Notes: generated by a model not told the origin, from the sequence alone. DNA of 64,000 bases from Cordia subcordata (GCA_028554755.1 JAPTOF010000010.1:6794001-6858000); one strand, 5' to 3'; shown: positions 47,835-60,182, numbered from the stretch's first letter. A program made the numbers and translations.

Positions 47835-50800
47835 AATGCAGCGAAGTCTGGGATGTCCACGCTATATAAGTCTGACTGCTGTGGTTGTTTGGTTGCACAC
47901 ATGAAGAGAATCAGTAAATCTGAAGGTAGATTGACAAATACAAACAATTATCATATTTCTTACATTTTTTCTTGTTTCTTGTTACATTTTCTAGTGCAAG
48001 ATGATCAATGTTGCTGGGTCATCAATTTTCATGCTATCATCTCAAATTCACTACCTAATGTCATCTCATGACCTCTGTAATGATACGCGTTTTATTTTCA
48101 GCTGCTTGGCCTGAACTCTACAGAAAACTATAACAGATAAAAGTTTACCTGCTTCTCATCTCATTCTGTGATTCTCCAGGACCTGGAAATGGAGTGGGCT
48201 TTCAGTTCTCATATCATCTAATTATTCGTAAGTATAATGCCTCCAGTCATTTATGTAAACGCACAGAAACTAAGTTATCTTTGTTAAATTACCTTTTATT
48301 TGTTCTTTGATGCTACAAACTTCGTCCTAGATATTCCAGCAACTTGCAAGAAGCTGCAGTGCTCGATTTTACAGATTAGCCCAATTGGTTAATACTACTT
48401 CAAGAATGATACTTGGTTTCGACTACCATGAGGGGGGGCAGGGTTGGGTTGCGCGTGGGGGTTAAAAAGGAAAAAGGGGGGGAAAAAAAAAAGAAAAAGC
48501 AGCTCAACAAGCAATCCAGATGCGGATAATTGATGGTATTGCTCAACAAGCAATCCAAATGCTGGATCGAGATAACATGGCAAAAGGGTTCACATTTCGT
48601 TCGTCCCCAATTTGACCCCAGCACCAACAACAGATTGTCATCAACTCAGTCATGCAACTTCTGTTACCATGAAAGAATTAAATTTGCAGTTTTCTCATCT
48701 TGCCCGTTCTATGGTTTTATATGTTGTTATAAAGCATTATGTAAATGAATAATTCCCTGAATTTACTGCTAAAGTTTATCTTATTCCACGAACAATATAG
48801 TTATTTACCTAGTGTTATATGCTCTAATAGATTGAACTTTGGATTTAACATTTGTCATTAATTCTTAACATTTTTAATATTATTTTGAGTTTATCTTTTT
48901 AACATTTAGGAGTTTATTCTGGTTTTATCCCACTGTCCAGCCGTTTTGGCTGCCATGTTGACCGCTGTCCAATGGGATAGGACGGGTTTTCTTTTCTCAC
49001 CGTGGTGGAAGTTTGCCATGATATCACCGTGGTAGGTGTAGGCTCACCCTGCCTTATTCCAAACCCGTCGACATCCCTACTACTTATATTACGGTATCGT
49101 GCTCTACTTTGTCCGGCTGGAGTACTAGAGCAGTTGAAAAGCGCCTGCCCCGTGGTGCTGGTTGCTGAGGGGGTTTTTTGCCCCTACGCTGTGGCGGGGA
49201 AATGGTTTACCCATCTTTATCTTGTCTTGTTCTTTTATATGTGTATATATATATATTTTATTTTTAATATGTTCTTATATATTTTTAATATAAATATTTT
49301 ACCATTATGTACATTTTCTTTATAAATTTGTTCTTATATATATATATATATTAATTTCTTTCAAAACTTCTAATTGTATTGTGAGTTTTTTTTCCCCTCA
49401 AAAAGAAAAAAAAAAGTAAGGGCTTTACCCCAATTTTACTCTGATTTCCCACCTTGTTGATTGGTAGCCTGTAGGGTCAACACATTATTTTTTTGCATGC
49501 AAAAGGGACAAGGATAGAATTAGGTATTTATTTTAGTACCAGATATAAAATAGGAGATTGACATAAGTTTTATTAACATGTGTAGGATATGGGTTAAGCA
49601 CCCCATCCAAGGAATGGCAATGAAGCAGCAATGGGGCGAGGCTTGCGTACTCCTATCCCAACCTAGTACAAAATTACCTATTCACTACTATGTCCCTAGA
49701 CTTGGTACCCAGGTAAATTTTGACCACCATCCCTACCCCTATTGGGTTCACAGTTGCTAGTGATGAATTGAGGGCATACGCTCTTAAGTGGCTTTCATTA
49801 CTGGTAAAACTTCCTTGCTTGTGTGGCTCTCTCTGCTCATAAAAACTGGGGGAGTTCTTGTCAAATGACCATCCGTGAACATTACGGTCCGATCCTTGGG
49901 TGTCGTTACGGTAAAAAATTAATAATTTGGATATGAAGAAAAATCTATACATTATACGTACAACATTTTTGAATTTTGAACTTATTTGACTTAACCGTAT
50001 GTCTCTAAATCATTAATCCTTGCAAGACATCACTGCTGGTGTTAATGATCCAGTGAGATAAGGCTTTAGGTATTTATCAGTGTCAGTCTTCCATGATTGA
50101 TCAGATAGATTAAGCACAGGACCACCATTAAGAGTCTCGAATGAGCTTAGGATTCCATATCACATAATTGCTATTATCCAGCTTAAATTGATAGAGAGAA
50201 TTGATATTCTGAATGAAAAACTTGAGTCCAACGGATACGTAGATCATCAGTTGAGCAGAAGTAGTTGCCATTAGTTCTCAAACTACAACAATAACAACAA
50301 TTACTTAAGAGTTTTCAACACAAACGAAGGCTGGACAAGTGATGAAAAACGCAATTAAGGCAAAACTTAACCCAATAGTATGATCCACAAGCTTCAGTGA
50401 TGAAGTTTCCGGTCTTTGTTATTTCGAAATACCCAAATCAATAATGATTTTTTCAAAAGTCATTCAATTTAACTTTTCTTACTAAATATTTAATCAAATA
50501 TGACTAAAATAACTTTACTAATTTGGTGAACTAAAAATATTCTTTAATTATAAATATTTACTAAATAAAATGGTTAAGACATGTTATTGCATTATTCAAG
50601 TGAATATTAATAGTCATAACTGAATTTTGAATGTAATGGTATCATATTCATATAATATTTCAAAAGATAAAAATAAAAATAAAAAACACTAGAACCAATT
50701 TTTATAAATATTTAGGAATAATGAGAAACATACGAAAACCTAAAAATAATAAAAAAAATCACATATATGAATATTTAGAAAACTAAAAAATATACAGAGA

Positions 50801-52231
50801 ATCTAAATAAGCCCGTGCAAATCACGAGATATGAAAGCACTAGTTTCTAATAAGTGTCAGTTAATTTGTGTAGATTTTCTTCCGTATATAGTTTGCATTT
50901 TTATTGGGATTTTATCAGCATCCAAACTTACTTTCACCTCATCATTTTTAGAGCTTGTTTGGATTGGCTTTTTTCAAAAGTATTTTTTTTAACAACTTTT
51001 GAAAAATAATTTTTTTAGAGAAACTGAAAATTTTGGCTTTTAAAAAAAAACTGTATTTGAGCTTTTTTCAAAGTTTCAGCTTTTTTGAAAGTCAAATCAA
51101 ATAGTTATTGCAAATTTAATGCAACTTTTACAGGAAAAAAAAGTGTTTTTTTTCCCAAAAGAAGCCAATCCAAATAGGCCCTTAGTTTTTATCTTTTCTT
51201 TGTGGAGAGAGTTCTAAATTTTTATGAATTGCTATACCCTGGGAGGTTTTTGTGAAAAACTATTAGAATTATAGCATCGTGCTAAAATTTTAATGAAATT
51301 GAGTCCAACTCAAGTCTCAATCCTAATTTATGTTTGATTTTTTTCTCACTTTACTTCTTATAAATATTGGATTTTTAACTTGTATTCATTTTATTTTGTT
51401 TAATTAATCTAATATTACTCCCGTATTCAATTGGTTATTCTAATTTTCTTTTAATTCTTTAATATTACTACATGTTCTATTTTACACTCAAGTCTACACA
51501 TATAATTTTTTGGGATTATTTTTTTAATTTTAGTTTATTTCGTAATTATCATGTTATTGACACTTAAGTTTTATATATAACATGTTGTTGTTCTAATTAA
51601 AAATAAACAAAACTGAATAAAAAATTAATTTTACTATTAAAACAAATTAATTCGTGCGAAGCACGAGAAAGTAACTAGTGCTAGTATTGTATAAAAGAGA
51701 ATACCTTGCTTTTACAATAATGCAACAGGTCATCATTCCATGGCTTTGTTTTCCACCAAAACATATTGAATCCATCTAAAATTATTTTCCAATCTAAATC
51801 ATATTTTTTTATTTTACTTTTTTTAATTTAAATATTTTTTAATTGTCCGGTAATTTTAACCCTTCTTTTCTTTTTTTGAATGCTAGGGTACCTATATTCA
51901 TTTCCAGTGAATATAAAAAATTATAAAGTAAGTCGCTGTAGCATATGATTCCATACAATTTAAAAGTACCACAATAATTTAACCAAAAAGATAAAAAGGT
52001 ACAAGCAACTACATCTACTTCGACGTGAACAACCATTTTCTTTGGAACTAATTCATGGACGCTTAGGGGGGAAAATATTTTGGAAAACAAGGAAATTGCT
52101 CAAACTTAAGAAATAAGCTTTTATTAGTCGAGACGTGGACTGATTCTCATACAAATTGAGTTATTGAATAATACTTATAAGCAAGAACAAGATTGGTTCT
52201 AGAACAGATGATTTTTGTGGCATCCTATAAT
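47835..52231. other. Intergenic region between the NLR and the His-rich cluster
   Basis: The first few hundred bases are likely NLR 3' UTR. CTCAACAAGCAATCCA occurs twice (about 48504 and 48541). Around 48940-49210 and 49590-49760 the composition is less AT-rich, yet no frame looks real. From 50400 to 51700 it is AT-rich with a MITE (listed). The last 300 bases mirror the 3' flank of the His-rich genes. Confidence 0.55.
50951..51181. mobile_element. PIF/Harbinger-like MITE, copy E (reverse orientation)
   Basis: 231 bp, starting GAGCTTGTTTGGATTGGC and ending GCCAATCCAAATAGGCCC, flanked by TTA (50948-50950, 51182-51184). The interior is the reverse complement of copy A's (CAAATCAAATAGTTATTGC), so it lies in the opposite orientation. 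Confidence 0.83.
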
Positions 52232-52721
52232 CTAGAAATTCTCAAATTCGCTGTACGTATCAACTACGGGTGGTGGTACTGGAGACTTGTTGTGTGGGGC
52301 GGGAGCTTCTGCATAAGGAGGTGATGCTGGGCTGTGCTTGTGCTTGTGCTCTTCTTTTGGTGCTTCTGCATAAGGAGGTGATGCTGGCTTATGCTTGTGC
52401 TTATGGGTGGTGATCTTTGTGCTTGTGACGGTCTTTGTGGTTGGGCACTTCCTCTAGTCCTTCTGGGTATGGTGGTGGTGCTTCTGGTGCTTCTGAGTAT
52501 GGAGTTGGTGCTTCTGCAGGAGCCTCCCATGGCTTATGCTGGTGCTTGTGCTTGTGCTTATGCTTGTGATGGTGACTGTGTAGCTCTGTTAACTCCTCTA
52601 CAAGATTTTGTAGCTCTTGCTCACTCACGCCAGCAATGGCATCATTATATTCATCAGCAATTGTGGAAGCGGTCAGTGCCACAAAAACAACCAACCACAA
52701 CAACCGAAATGCACAAGACAT
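52232..52721 (-). pseudogene. Secreted His/Pro-rich repeat protein, cluster member A, one-base frameshift
   Basis: The ATG at 52721 opens a signal peptide (LLWLVVFVALTASTIA), then DEYNDAIAGVSEQELQNLVE, a His/Lys run, and a Pro/Glu module (KPWEAPAEAPTPYSEAP) also found in member D. At about 52404-52407 one extra C in CACCACCCATAAG brings a stop (TAA, 52401-52403), leaving 106 residues. In the other frame the family pattern goes on: two PPYAEAP units, then SPVPPPVVDTYSEFENF and a TAG at 52232. The full span is 490 bases, one more than a multiple of three. A TATA-like CCATAAATTAA lies about 50-60 bases upstream, as in B and D. It is the only member on the minus strand and is inverted relative to D together with its flanks. 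The truncated secreted form may still be made. Confidence 0.75.
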
Positions 52722-54583
52722 TTTCTTTGTGAATTGTGTTGGATGGTGGAAAACTATGCGTGTTATGCCATTAATTTATGGCAAATGGAAGATCTTGAAT
52801 TTCATTGTATTTAAGGTAAAACTAGTAAGTTTCTTTAATGAACCAACAAGCTATTCGTTTCCCCAAAGAGAAGATCTCGAAGATCTCGTACCAAATATAA
52901 ATTATTCTGAAACGCGTTGAGAAAAGAAAGAGTGGATCTTTAGCTTCTTTAATATGAGAGAACAATGTGCTAAGAGATTTTCACTGTCCTGTTATGCTGT
53001 GGCTTGAGCAATTCTTTGGTAATTTAGGGTCTATTTAGCTGAAATTCTGGTTATCGAGTTATAGAGTTTTAGCTTAAGGTGCGGTTGAATAAAACTCGAT
53101 GATTCACCATTGTTTATCTCATTTCTTAGTTGTTGATGGTTTAGCTATTTTGAGGTAATGTTAATAAGACAAAGCTAAATATATGAAGCAATATTTTTTT
53201 GATGAGACAAAGCTAGCTTCTGTATGATATAAAAACAGTAAAAGCCTTTCTTTTCTTTTTTAAGAAAAATTTCAAATTAGAATGTCTTATTTCTTAACAT
53301 TCTTTCATTCTGATTCTGACTTTTTCTTGAGAAGTCTTTCTAATAAGCTACACCGGCCAATTTCATTTTTCTAAATTTCAGGAAAATACTTCTACTCGTC
53401 TAAAAACTACGCCAAACAAACCTTTATGTATTATATTAGAATTCAATTTTATAACTTTTGAAAGAATTAATAACGATTACATAATCACGTAGGAGATACT
53501 TTACTCCTTTATATGATAAAAATCTACATTTTAAATGTTAAATCTCACTTTGTAAAGTAAAAATTCTTACATATCTAGAGATGAACTGTCATTTGAGTAA
53601 TAAAAAACAATACTAATTTCTAAAATACTACGTTCATAAACTTTCTCTTGCGGTTCTTTTCTTTACCTCTAATTAACCATGAACCAGGCTAATATTGGAG
53701 AAAGAATAAAAATTTTGAGCCACATGAATTGAATACTTTTTCATATAAGCAATCATGGTACATTCCTAACCAACCATAGTTTTTTGACAAAAGGCTTTTA
53801 CTGGTTTTTTATCTCACGCAAAAACTCTATTTATCCATTCAAAAATACACACACACACACACATATATATATTTTGAAGTTCAACATCAACAAAATAGTT
53901 GAACAATCAACAACAAAAAACAAGTAAACAATCATCGAGATCTATTCAAGTTGAAATTTTAAGAATAAAATATATGATTGAGATTTTAAGTTAGACGGTT
54001 AAGACCAAATAAGTGTTAGGAGAGGATTTTCATCGATCTACCAAAGAATTGCTCAAGCTACCATAAGAAGACAGTAAAATCTAGTAGCGCATTGGTCTCT
54101 CATATCAAAGAAGAAAAAGATCCACTCTTTCTTTTGTCATTGCATTTCAAGATAATTTATGTTTGGCAAGAGATTTTTCCCTTCAGGGAAATTATAGGAC
54201 GACAGTATCTAGAGGGCCAGGATCAAAGAACTCGATAGTGATATAGAATAAATCTTGTTTTACATTGCGAGTAATTGCTCTTATATATACATGTAGAAAA
54301 AGATATATTTCTGGAAATTAGGAAACTATAAGAGCTATGATTATGGGACGTGTCCCTAGCTAGATTCATTCTCACACAAATATCATGGAGTGATATACAA
54401 CCAACAAATCTGGCTGCTATCAAGGAGTTTCCTCAGTGGTGCTATTGACTTTGTTCTTGATTGGAAATATATCATCAGATTTTTCTCCCTTAATAGAAAA
54501 AAACAATTTGTTGGTTAAAGTAAGTTTCTTAGTTTTACCTTAAATGTAATGTGATGTGGTAAAATTTATGGCCTCCCATTTGT
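52722..54583. other. Spacer between divergent cluster members A and B
   Basis: It is a head-to-head promoter region. Blocks next to A (for example the CTTTACTCCTTTATATGA block near 53505) recur inverted upstream of D (about 58680-58950), and 54090-54580 recurs directly at 55690-56190. There is no gene in it. Confidence 0.6.
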
Positions 54584-54591
54584 TATAAATA
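54584..54591 (+). promoter_or_regulatory. TATA box of cluster member B
   Basis: TATAAATA stands 63 bases before the ATG at 54647, within a block (CCTCCCATTTGTTATA then GGCAT) repeated before member C's fragment at about 56163 and, more diverged, before D (TATAAAT, 59513-59519). Confidence 0.6.
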
Positions 54592-54646
54592 ATTGGCATT
54601 GCATGCATGCTTTTCCATCATTCTACAGAAATATTCGTAAAAAAAA

Positions 54647-55339
54647 ATGTCTTCTTCAGATCGGCTGCTGTGCTTGATAGTTATTGTGGCACTGACCACT
54701 TCCACAATTGCAGAATATAATGATGCTAATGCAGATTTGGATGAGCAAGAGCTGCAAATTCTTGTAAGGGAGTTAAAAGAGCTGCACAATCACCATCACA
54801 AGCATAAGCACAAGCACAAGGGATCATCAGCACAACCACCTTATGCAGAAGCACCAAAAGAAGAGCACAAGCACAAAGATCACCACCATAAGCACAAGCA
54901 TAAGCCAGCATCACCTCCTTATGCAGAAGCACCAAAAGAAGAGCATAAACACAAAGATCACCACAAGCACAACCACAGCCCAGCATCACCTCCTTATGCA
55001 GAAGCACCAAAAGAAGAGCACAAGCACAAAGATCACCACCATATGCACAAGCATAAGCCAGCATCACCTCCTTATGCAGAAGCACCAAAAGAAGAGCATA
55101 AACACAAAGATCACCACCACAAGCACAACCACAGCCCAGCATCACCACCTTATGCAGAAGCACCAAAAGAAGAGCATAAACACAAAGATCACCACCATAA
55201 GCACAAGCACGGCCCAGCATCACCTCCTTATGCAGAAGCACCAAAACACAAGAGACATCACCACAAGCACCACCCACATACCAAGTCTCCAGTACCACCA
55301 CCCATAGTTGATACGTACACTGAATTTGACAAGTTCTAG
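54647..55339 (+). CDS. Secreted His/Lys/Pro-rich repeat protein, cluster member B (230 aa)
   Basis: I do not recognise this family by name. A signal peptide (LLCLIVIVALTTSTIA, cleavage near residue 22) is followed by a short acidic helical segment (EYNDANADLDEQELQILVRE). Next comes a long array of ~24-residue units made of PPYAEAPKEE and HKHKDHHHKHKH. There are six PPYAEAP units; the linkers alternate HKHKP and HNHSP, so the array is a higher-order two-unit repeat. The tail SPVPPPIVDTYTEFDKF is shared by all members. The protein is likely exported to the cell wall or apoplast. The His density (dozens of His, often HxH or HHH) suggests binding of zinc, copper or nickel, or pH-dependent charge; Pro-rich PASPP runs could be hydroxylated as in arabinogalactan or extensin proteins. 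These are inferences. A single exon, intact, with a good TATA box. Confidence 0.85.
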   Translation: MSSSDRLLCLIVIVALTTSTIAEYNDANADLDEQELQILVRELKELHNHHHKHKHKHKGSSAQPPYAEAPKEEHKHKDHHHKHKHKPASPPYAEAPKEEHKHKDHHKHNHSPASPPYAEAPKEEHKHKDHHHMHKHKPASPPYAEAPKEEHKHKDHHHKHNHSPASPPYAEAPKEEHKHKDHHHKHKHGPASPPYAEAPKHKRHHHKHHPHTKSPVPPPIVDTYTEFDKF

Positions 55340-56375
55340 ATTATAAGATGCCACAAAAATCATCTGTTCTAGAACCAGTCTCGTTCTTGCTTATAAGTAT
55401 TATTCAATAACTCAATTTGTATGAGAATTAGTCCACGTCTCTACCAATTAAAGATTATTTCTTAAGTTTGAGCAATTTCCTTGTTTTCCAAAATATATTT
55501 CCCGTAAGTGCCTATAAATTACTTTCGAAGAAAGAGTTTGTTCACGTCAAAGTAGATGCAATTGCTTGTACCTTTTCTTTCTTTCTTTTTTCCATTTTTT
55601 TTTCTTTTTGGGGTGTCAAATTATTATGTTCCTTTATTATTGTCGTATTTAGTCATGTTACTTGTCTTAAGACTATCATAAAAATGTAGTAGCACATTGT
55701 TCTCTCATATTAAAGAAGCAAAAGATCAACTCTTTCTTTTCCTATCGCATTTGAAGATAATTTACATTTGGCTGGAGATCTTCTCTTTAGGGAAATTATA
55801 GGAAAATAACATCGAGAGGAGCAGGATCCAAGAACTCGATAGTGATGCACAACAAATCTTGTTTTACATTGTGAGCAATTGCTCTATTATATACATGATG
55901 TACAAAAAGATTTATTTCTGGGAAGGAAACTATAAGAGCGATGATTATGGGATGTGTCCCTAGCTAGAATCATTCTTACACAAATATCATGGAGTCACAT
56001 ACAACCAACAGATCTGGCTGCTATCAAGGAGTTTCCTCAGTGGTGCTATGGACTTGTTCTTGATTAGTTTTCTCCCTTAATAGGAAAAAAAATAATTTGT
56101 TGGTTAAAGTAAGTTTCTTAGTTTTACCTTAAAAATGTAATGTAATTTGATGAAATTTATGGCCTCCCATTTGTTATAGATAATTGGCATTACATGCTAA
56201 TCAGCAGCTGATAATGAGAAGAACTTTCTGAATTTTGAACTTTTTGTTGATTGTTTACCGAGTCTTCCACATATTTCTTTATTGTTAGTTTTTTATATCG
56301 TTATAATACTATAAATTATATACTTTGTACTCGAAAAAAATTAATATAATATACGAACTCTTTACAAGCACACTT
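55340..56375. other. 3' flank of B and duplicated promoter-like flank of C
   Basis: The 3' flank (TATAAGATGCCACAAAAATC, then CTTATAAGTATTATTCAATA) recurs after A, C, D and E. From about 55690 the sequence repeats the upstream region of B (54090-54600) up to GGCATTACATGC at 56185, after which it leaves the B pattern. Confidence 0.65.
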
Positions 56376-56746
56376 ACATCATGGAGAAGCACCAAAAGAA
56401 GAGCACAAGCACAAAGATAACCACCATAAGCATAAGCATAAGCCAGCATCACCTCCTTAAGTAGAAGCACCAAAAGAGGAGCATAAGCACAAAGATGACC
56501 ACCACAAGCACAAGCACAAGCCAGCATCACCTCCTTTTGCAGATGCGCCACAGGAAGAGCACAAGCATAAACACCATCATAAGCACAAGCACAGCCCAGC
56601 ATCACCTCCTTATGCAAAAGTTTCGGGCCCAAAATGAAGCACCAAAACACAAGAGACATTCACCACAAGCACCACCCATACAACAAATCTCCAGTACCGC
56701 CACCAGTAGTTAATACGTATAGCGAATTTGACAATTTTTTTAGATT
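56376..56746 (+). pseudogene. His-rich repeat protein fragment, cluster member C
   Basis: It begins within the repeat (CATGGAGAAGCACCAAAAGA) with no signal peptide or ATG-proximal segment. About 190 bases of unrelated sequence separate it from a duplicated promoter. The first PPYAEAP unit is broken by TAA (CCTCCTTAAGTAGAAGC, 56450-56466). A further shift occurs at GCAAAAGTTTCGGGCCC near 56615, in place of the family's GCAGAAGCTCCGGGCCC. The family tail (VPPPVVNTYSEFDNF in a shifted frame) is still readable, ending near 56746. It is a dead 5'-truncated copy. Confidence 0.8.
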
Positions 56747-59570
56747 AAAAAATGCCACGAAAATCATTTGGTCGTCTTGAACCAATCTTTTGCTTGCTTA
56801 TAAGTAACATTCAATAACTCAATTCGTATGAGAATCACTGCTCATCTCTACTAATGAAAGCTTATTTGCTAAGTTTGAGCAATTTCCTTGTTTTCAAAAT
56901 ATTTTAACCCTAAGCGTCCATGAATTAGTTCCAAACAAAATGGTCGTTCACGTCATGTAGTTGCTTGTACCTTTTCTTTTTTTGGATAACTTATTATGGT
57001 ACTTTAAATTTGAATGGGATCATGCGCGACAAAATCTTACTTTATAATTTTTTTTTTTGGTCATTGAAAATAAACATATGTACCCTACTGTTCAAAAGAC
57101 TGTCATATTTAACAAGTCATTAACTGAAATAATGTATAATAAACGGGTCTAATACACTTTAGAGTGGGGATGTCCAAGGCAACTTTTCATTTTCTTATCA
57201 GGAACGGGTTTGAGTTGATTTTCCTTATAATAAGGTGTAAGAGTGAAGAGAATATATTGGATTGGATTAGGAATTCCTCATATTATTATTTTTGTCATAT
57301 CAATATAAAAAAATAATTTTAATCCTTGATGTGCAGAACATATCATTTCAGTCACTCATACAATTCAAGTCTCAAAAAAAATAAGTGTTGGGAAGGATAA
57401 AAGTATTTTAAAAAATAACCCCTTTTTAGAATTTGAATTTTATAAATGGTTAATATTATCCTCATATTAATATAAAAACGTCATTTGATATCATTTTTTT
57501 TAATCAAAAACAGGTTTGAGTTGATTTTTCTTGAAATAAGGTGGAAGATCGGAAAGATGCATTGGATTGAATTAAGATTTTTCTCATGTCATTTAGCTCT
57601 CTCATTTTGATAAGAGAGAAATTTTAACTATTTTTGTATAAAACATATCATATCAACTATTTATAAAATTCAAATTCCAAAAAAACAGGTATTGGGAGGG
57701 AGAAATTTTTTTTTTTTCAAAATTACCCTTTTTATAAATTTAAATTTAATTATTGATAATATCAATATTAAAGAAATATTTAATATGAGAGAATTCTAAT
57801 TTAGAGATGAATAGCTGGGGCATTGAAAAGGAAGGAACCTTATCTTATGCATCATTTTATGGTATTTGTGCCTTTCACGCTGTCTGTTCCGGGAATAACT
57901 AATATCAGCCCTTGGAGTACTGAATTACGATGAAATGTTATCTCGACTCTAATCAAGGGGGAAAAAAAGGTTAAGGTTAGCAGACTTTTTTGTTTTATTT
58001 CAAGGGAGATCAAAAGTCGATTAGCAAACAATTTTTACTAATGATGGAATCAGGAAAAACTTTTTGCTAGCTATGAAATGGAGTCGCAATATTAATGAAA
58101 TTATTTTTTTCTATCTTTGCCTATACAATAAAAATTAGTCTATACATTGGCGCTGGATCAAATATTATTATGTGTATGTGGAGATTACATTCTAAATGAA
58201 AATATATTTTTGATGACTATGGATACGTCATTTCTTTAATACACATGATTATATTGAAAAAGACAAACATATACTTCCAAATAATCATCGGTCATTAGGG
58301 AAATAAATAAATTACCAGTTAAGGATTCATTATTTAATCTTTACACATTCAAAACCTTATATTATATCCATAATTAGATAATATAGTGTAAAGTTATTAC
58401 ACCATCAAAGCAAGTTATTTCTCTTTAAATTGTCCATGAACACCCACCTCTCCTCATCCCCTCTAAGTTTATCCTCATAATTTTTATTTAGGTATGTAAG
58501 AACATTGTTAAATTGGTTAAAAAATGTACTATGCTTGCTTATATGAAAAAGTAAATTCATCCCCTGATATATTAATAGTCACTTAATCCTCTAACAAGTA
58601 ACTTTACCCTACTCATGTGAAGAGGCACAGTAACGAACCTAGAAATTAAGTTCGTGAATGTACTACTTTAGAAATGAGTATTATTATTTATTTATTTATT
58701 ACTCAAATGACAGCTCATCTCAAGATGTCGCAAGAATTTTTACTATATAAAGTGAGATTTAATATTAAAAATATAGATTTTATGACAACTTATCTCAAGA
58801 TGCGGCAAGAATTTTTAATATACAAAGTGAGATTTGACATTTGAAACAGAGATTCTTGTCATATAAAGGAGTAAAGTATCTCCTAGGCGATACAATCGTT
58901 ATTCTTTGATAAGTTCTAAAATTGAATTCTAATATATAGCCCGCGAGATGAGGGTCTGTTTCGTTGTTTCAGACCCATAGAACTATTTTCCCTAAACTTA
59001 GAAAAAGATAACTTGTTTGGCTTATTTTAAAGACTTTTTAAGCAAAGGTCAAAATTAAAAAATGGTAGGAAATAAGAAACTGAATTTCTTTAAAAAGAAA
59101 AGGATTTTCTAGTTTTTATGTCATGTAGAAGCCTTGTTTCATAAAAAAAAATATCCCTCTATATATATTCTTAAAAGTTCAACATTACCTCAAAAATCAA
59201 AATAACTTAACCATCAACAACTAAGAAATAAGGATCATCGAATTCAACTGCACTTCTAACTAAAACCCTACAATTCAATAACAGAAATTTCAGCTAGACC
59301 ATACCAAAGCAAGACAGCGAAAATCTACTAACACATTGTTCTCTCATATTAAAAAAGAAAAAGATCCACTTTTTCTTTTCTCATAGCGATTTGAAGATAA
59401 TTTATACCTGGTAGGAGATATTCTCTTTAGGGAAACGAATAGTTTGTTGGTTAATTAAAGAAAGTTATTAATTTTACCTTAAATAATCTGAAATTCGCAC
59501 CCTCCCATCTGCTATAAATCAAAGGCATGACATGCATAGTTTCCACCATTCTACACAATTCGCAAAGAAA
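56747..59570. other. Spacer between C and D, partly segmentally duplicated
   Basis: Blocks at 57190-57400, 57510-57720 and 62640-62950 are related (GGGTTTGAGTTGATTTTC then AATAAGGTGGAAGATC). 57806-57960 recurs at 62956-63085 (ATATCAGCCCTTGGAGTACT). A poly-T/GGTCA tail stub lies at 57046-57063. About 58680-58950 is an inverted counterpart of the region upstream of A. The last 60 bases are the D promoter. No gene is seen. Confidence 0.6.
59513..59519 (+). promoter_or_regulatory. TATA box of cluster member D
   Basis: TATAAAT lies 58 bases before the ATG at 59571. It helps choose that ATG over an in-frame ATG at 59532, which would fall before or at the expected transcription start. Confidence 0.55.
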
Positions 59571-60182
59571 ATGTCTTCTGCATTTCAGTTGCTGTGGTTT
59601 ATTGTTATTGTGGCACTGACCACTTCCACAATTGCTGATGAATATAATGATGCCATTGCTGGCTTGAGTGAGCAAGAGCTGCAAAATCTTGTAGAGGAGT
59701 TAACAGAGCTACACAATCACCATCACAAGCATAAGCCATGGGAGGCTCCTGCAGAAGCACCAACTCCATACTCAGAAGCACCAGAAGCACCACCACCATG
59801 CCCAGAAGGACTAGAGGAAGTGCCCAACCACAGAGACCATCACAATCACAAGCACAAAGATCTCCACCATAAGCACAAGCATAAGCCAGCATCACCTCCT
59901 TATGCAGAAGCACCCAAAGAAGAGCACAAGCACAAGCACCACCATAAGCACAAGCACAGCCCAGCATCACCTCCTTATGCAGAAGCTCCAAAAGAAGAGC
60001 ACAAGCACAAAGATCACCACCATAAGCGCAAGCATAAGCCAGCATCACCTCCTTATGCAGAAGCTCCGGGCCCAAATGAAGCACCAAAACACAAGAGACA
60101 TCACGACAAGCACCACCCACACAACAACTCTCCAGTACCACCACCCATAGTTGATACGTACGGTGAATTTGAGAATTTCTAG
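59571..60182 (+). CDS. Secreted His/Lys/Pro-rich repeat protein, cluster member D (203 aa)
   Basis: The same plan as B. A signal peptide (LLWFIVIVALTTSTIA) is followed by DEYNDAIAGLSEQELQNLVE and a short HHHKHK run. Then comes the Pro/Glu module KPWEAPAEAPTPYSEAPEAP, present only in A and D, and three PPYAEAP units linked by His/Lys runs. The array ends with PGPNEAPKHKRHHDK and the family tail SPVPPPIVDTYGEFENF. The one Cys (PPPCPEG) replaces Tyr in A. The start at 59571 aligns with B (MSSS) and sits the right distance from the TATA box; an upstream in-frame ATG at 59532 would add 13 residues before the signal peptide. Family unnamed; probably extracellular and metal- or wall-binding by composition. 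A and D are closest relatives and lie inverted, 7 kb apart. Confidence 0.85.
   Translation: MSSAFQLLWFIVIVALTTSTIADEYNDAIAGLSEQELQNLVEELTELHNHHHKHKPWEAPAEAPTPYSEAPEAPPPCPEGLEEVPNHRDHHNHKHKDLHHKHKHKPASPPYAEAPKEEHKHKHHHKHKHSPASPPYAEAPKEEHKHKDHHHKRKHKPASPPYAEAPGPNEAPKHKRHHDKHHPHNNSPVPPPIVDTYGEFENF

Noticed and set aside
48395..48630. Minus-strand hydrophobic frames near 48.5 kb
   Set aside because: Built from G/A-run and repeated CAAGCAATCCA sequence; no motif and no flanking gene signals.
54726..55301. Long antisense and second-frame open stretches across the His-rich repeat of member B (also over D)
   Set aside because: The repeat unit lacks stop codons in several frames, so long frames arise automatically. 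Only the plus frame has a signal peptide, TATA box and conserved tail.
59532..59570. Upstream in-frame ATG of member D
   Set aside because: It lies only 13 bases after the TATA box, before the expected transcription start, and would put 13 residues ahead of the signal peptide.
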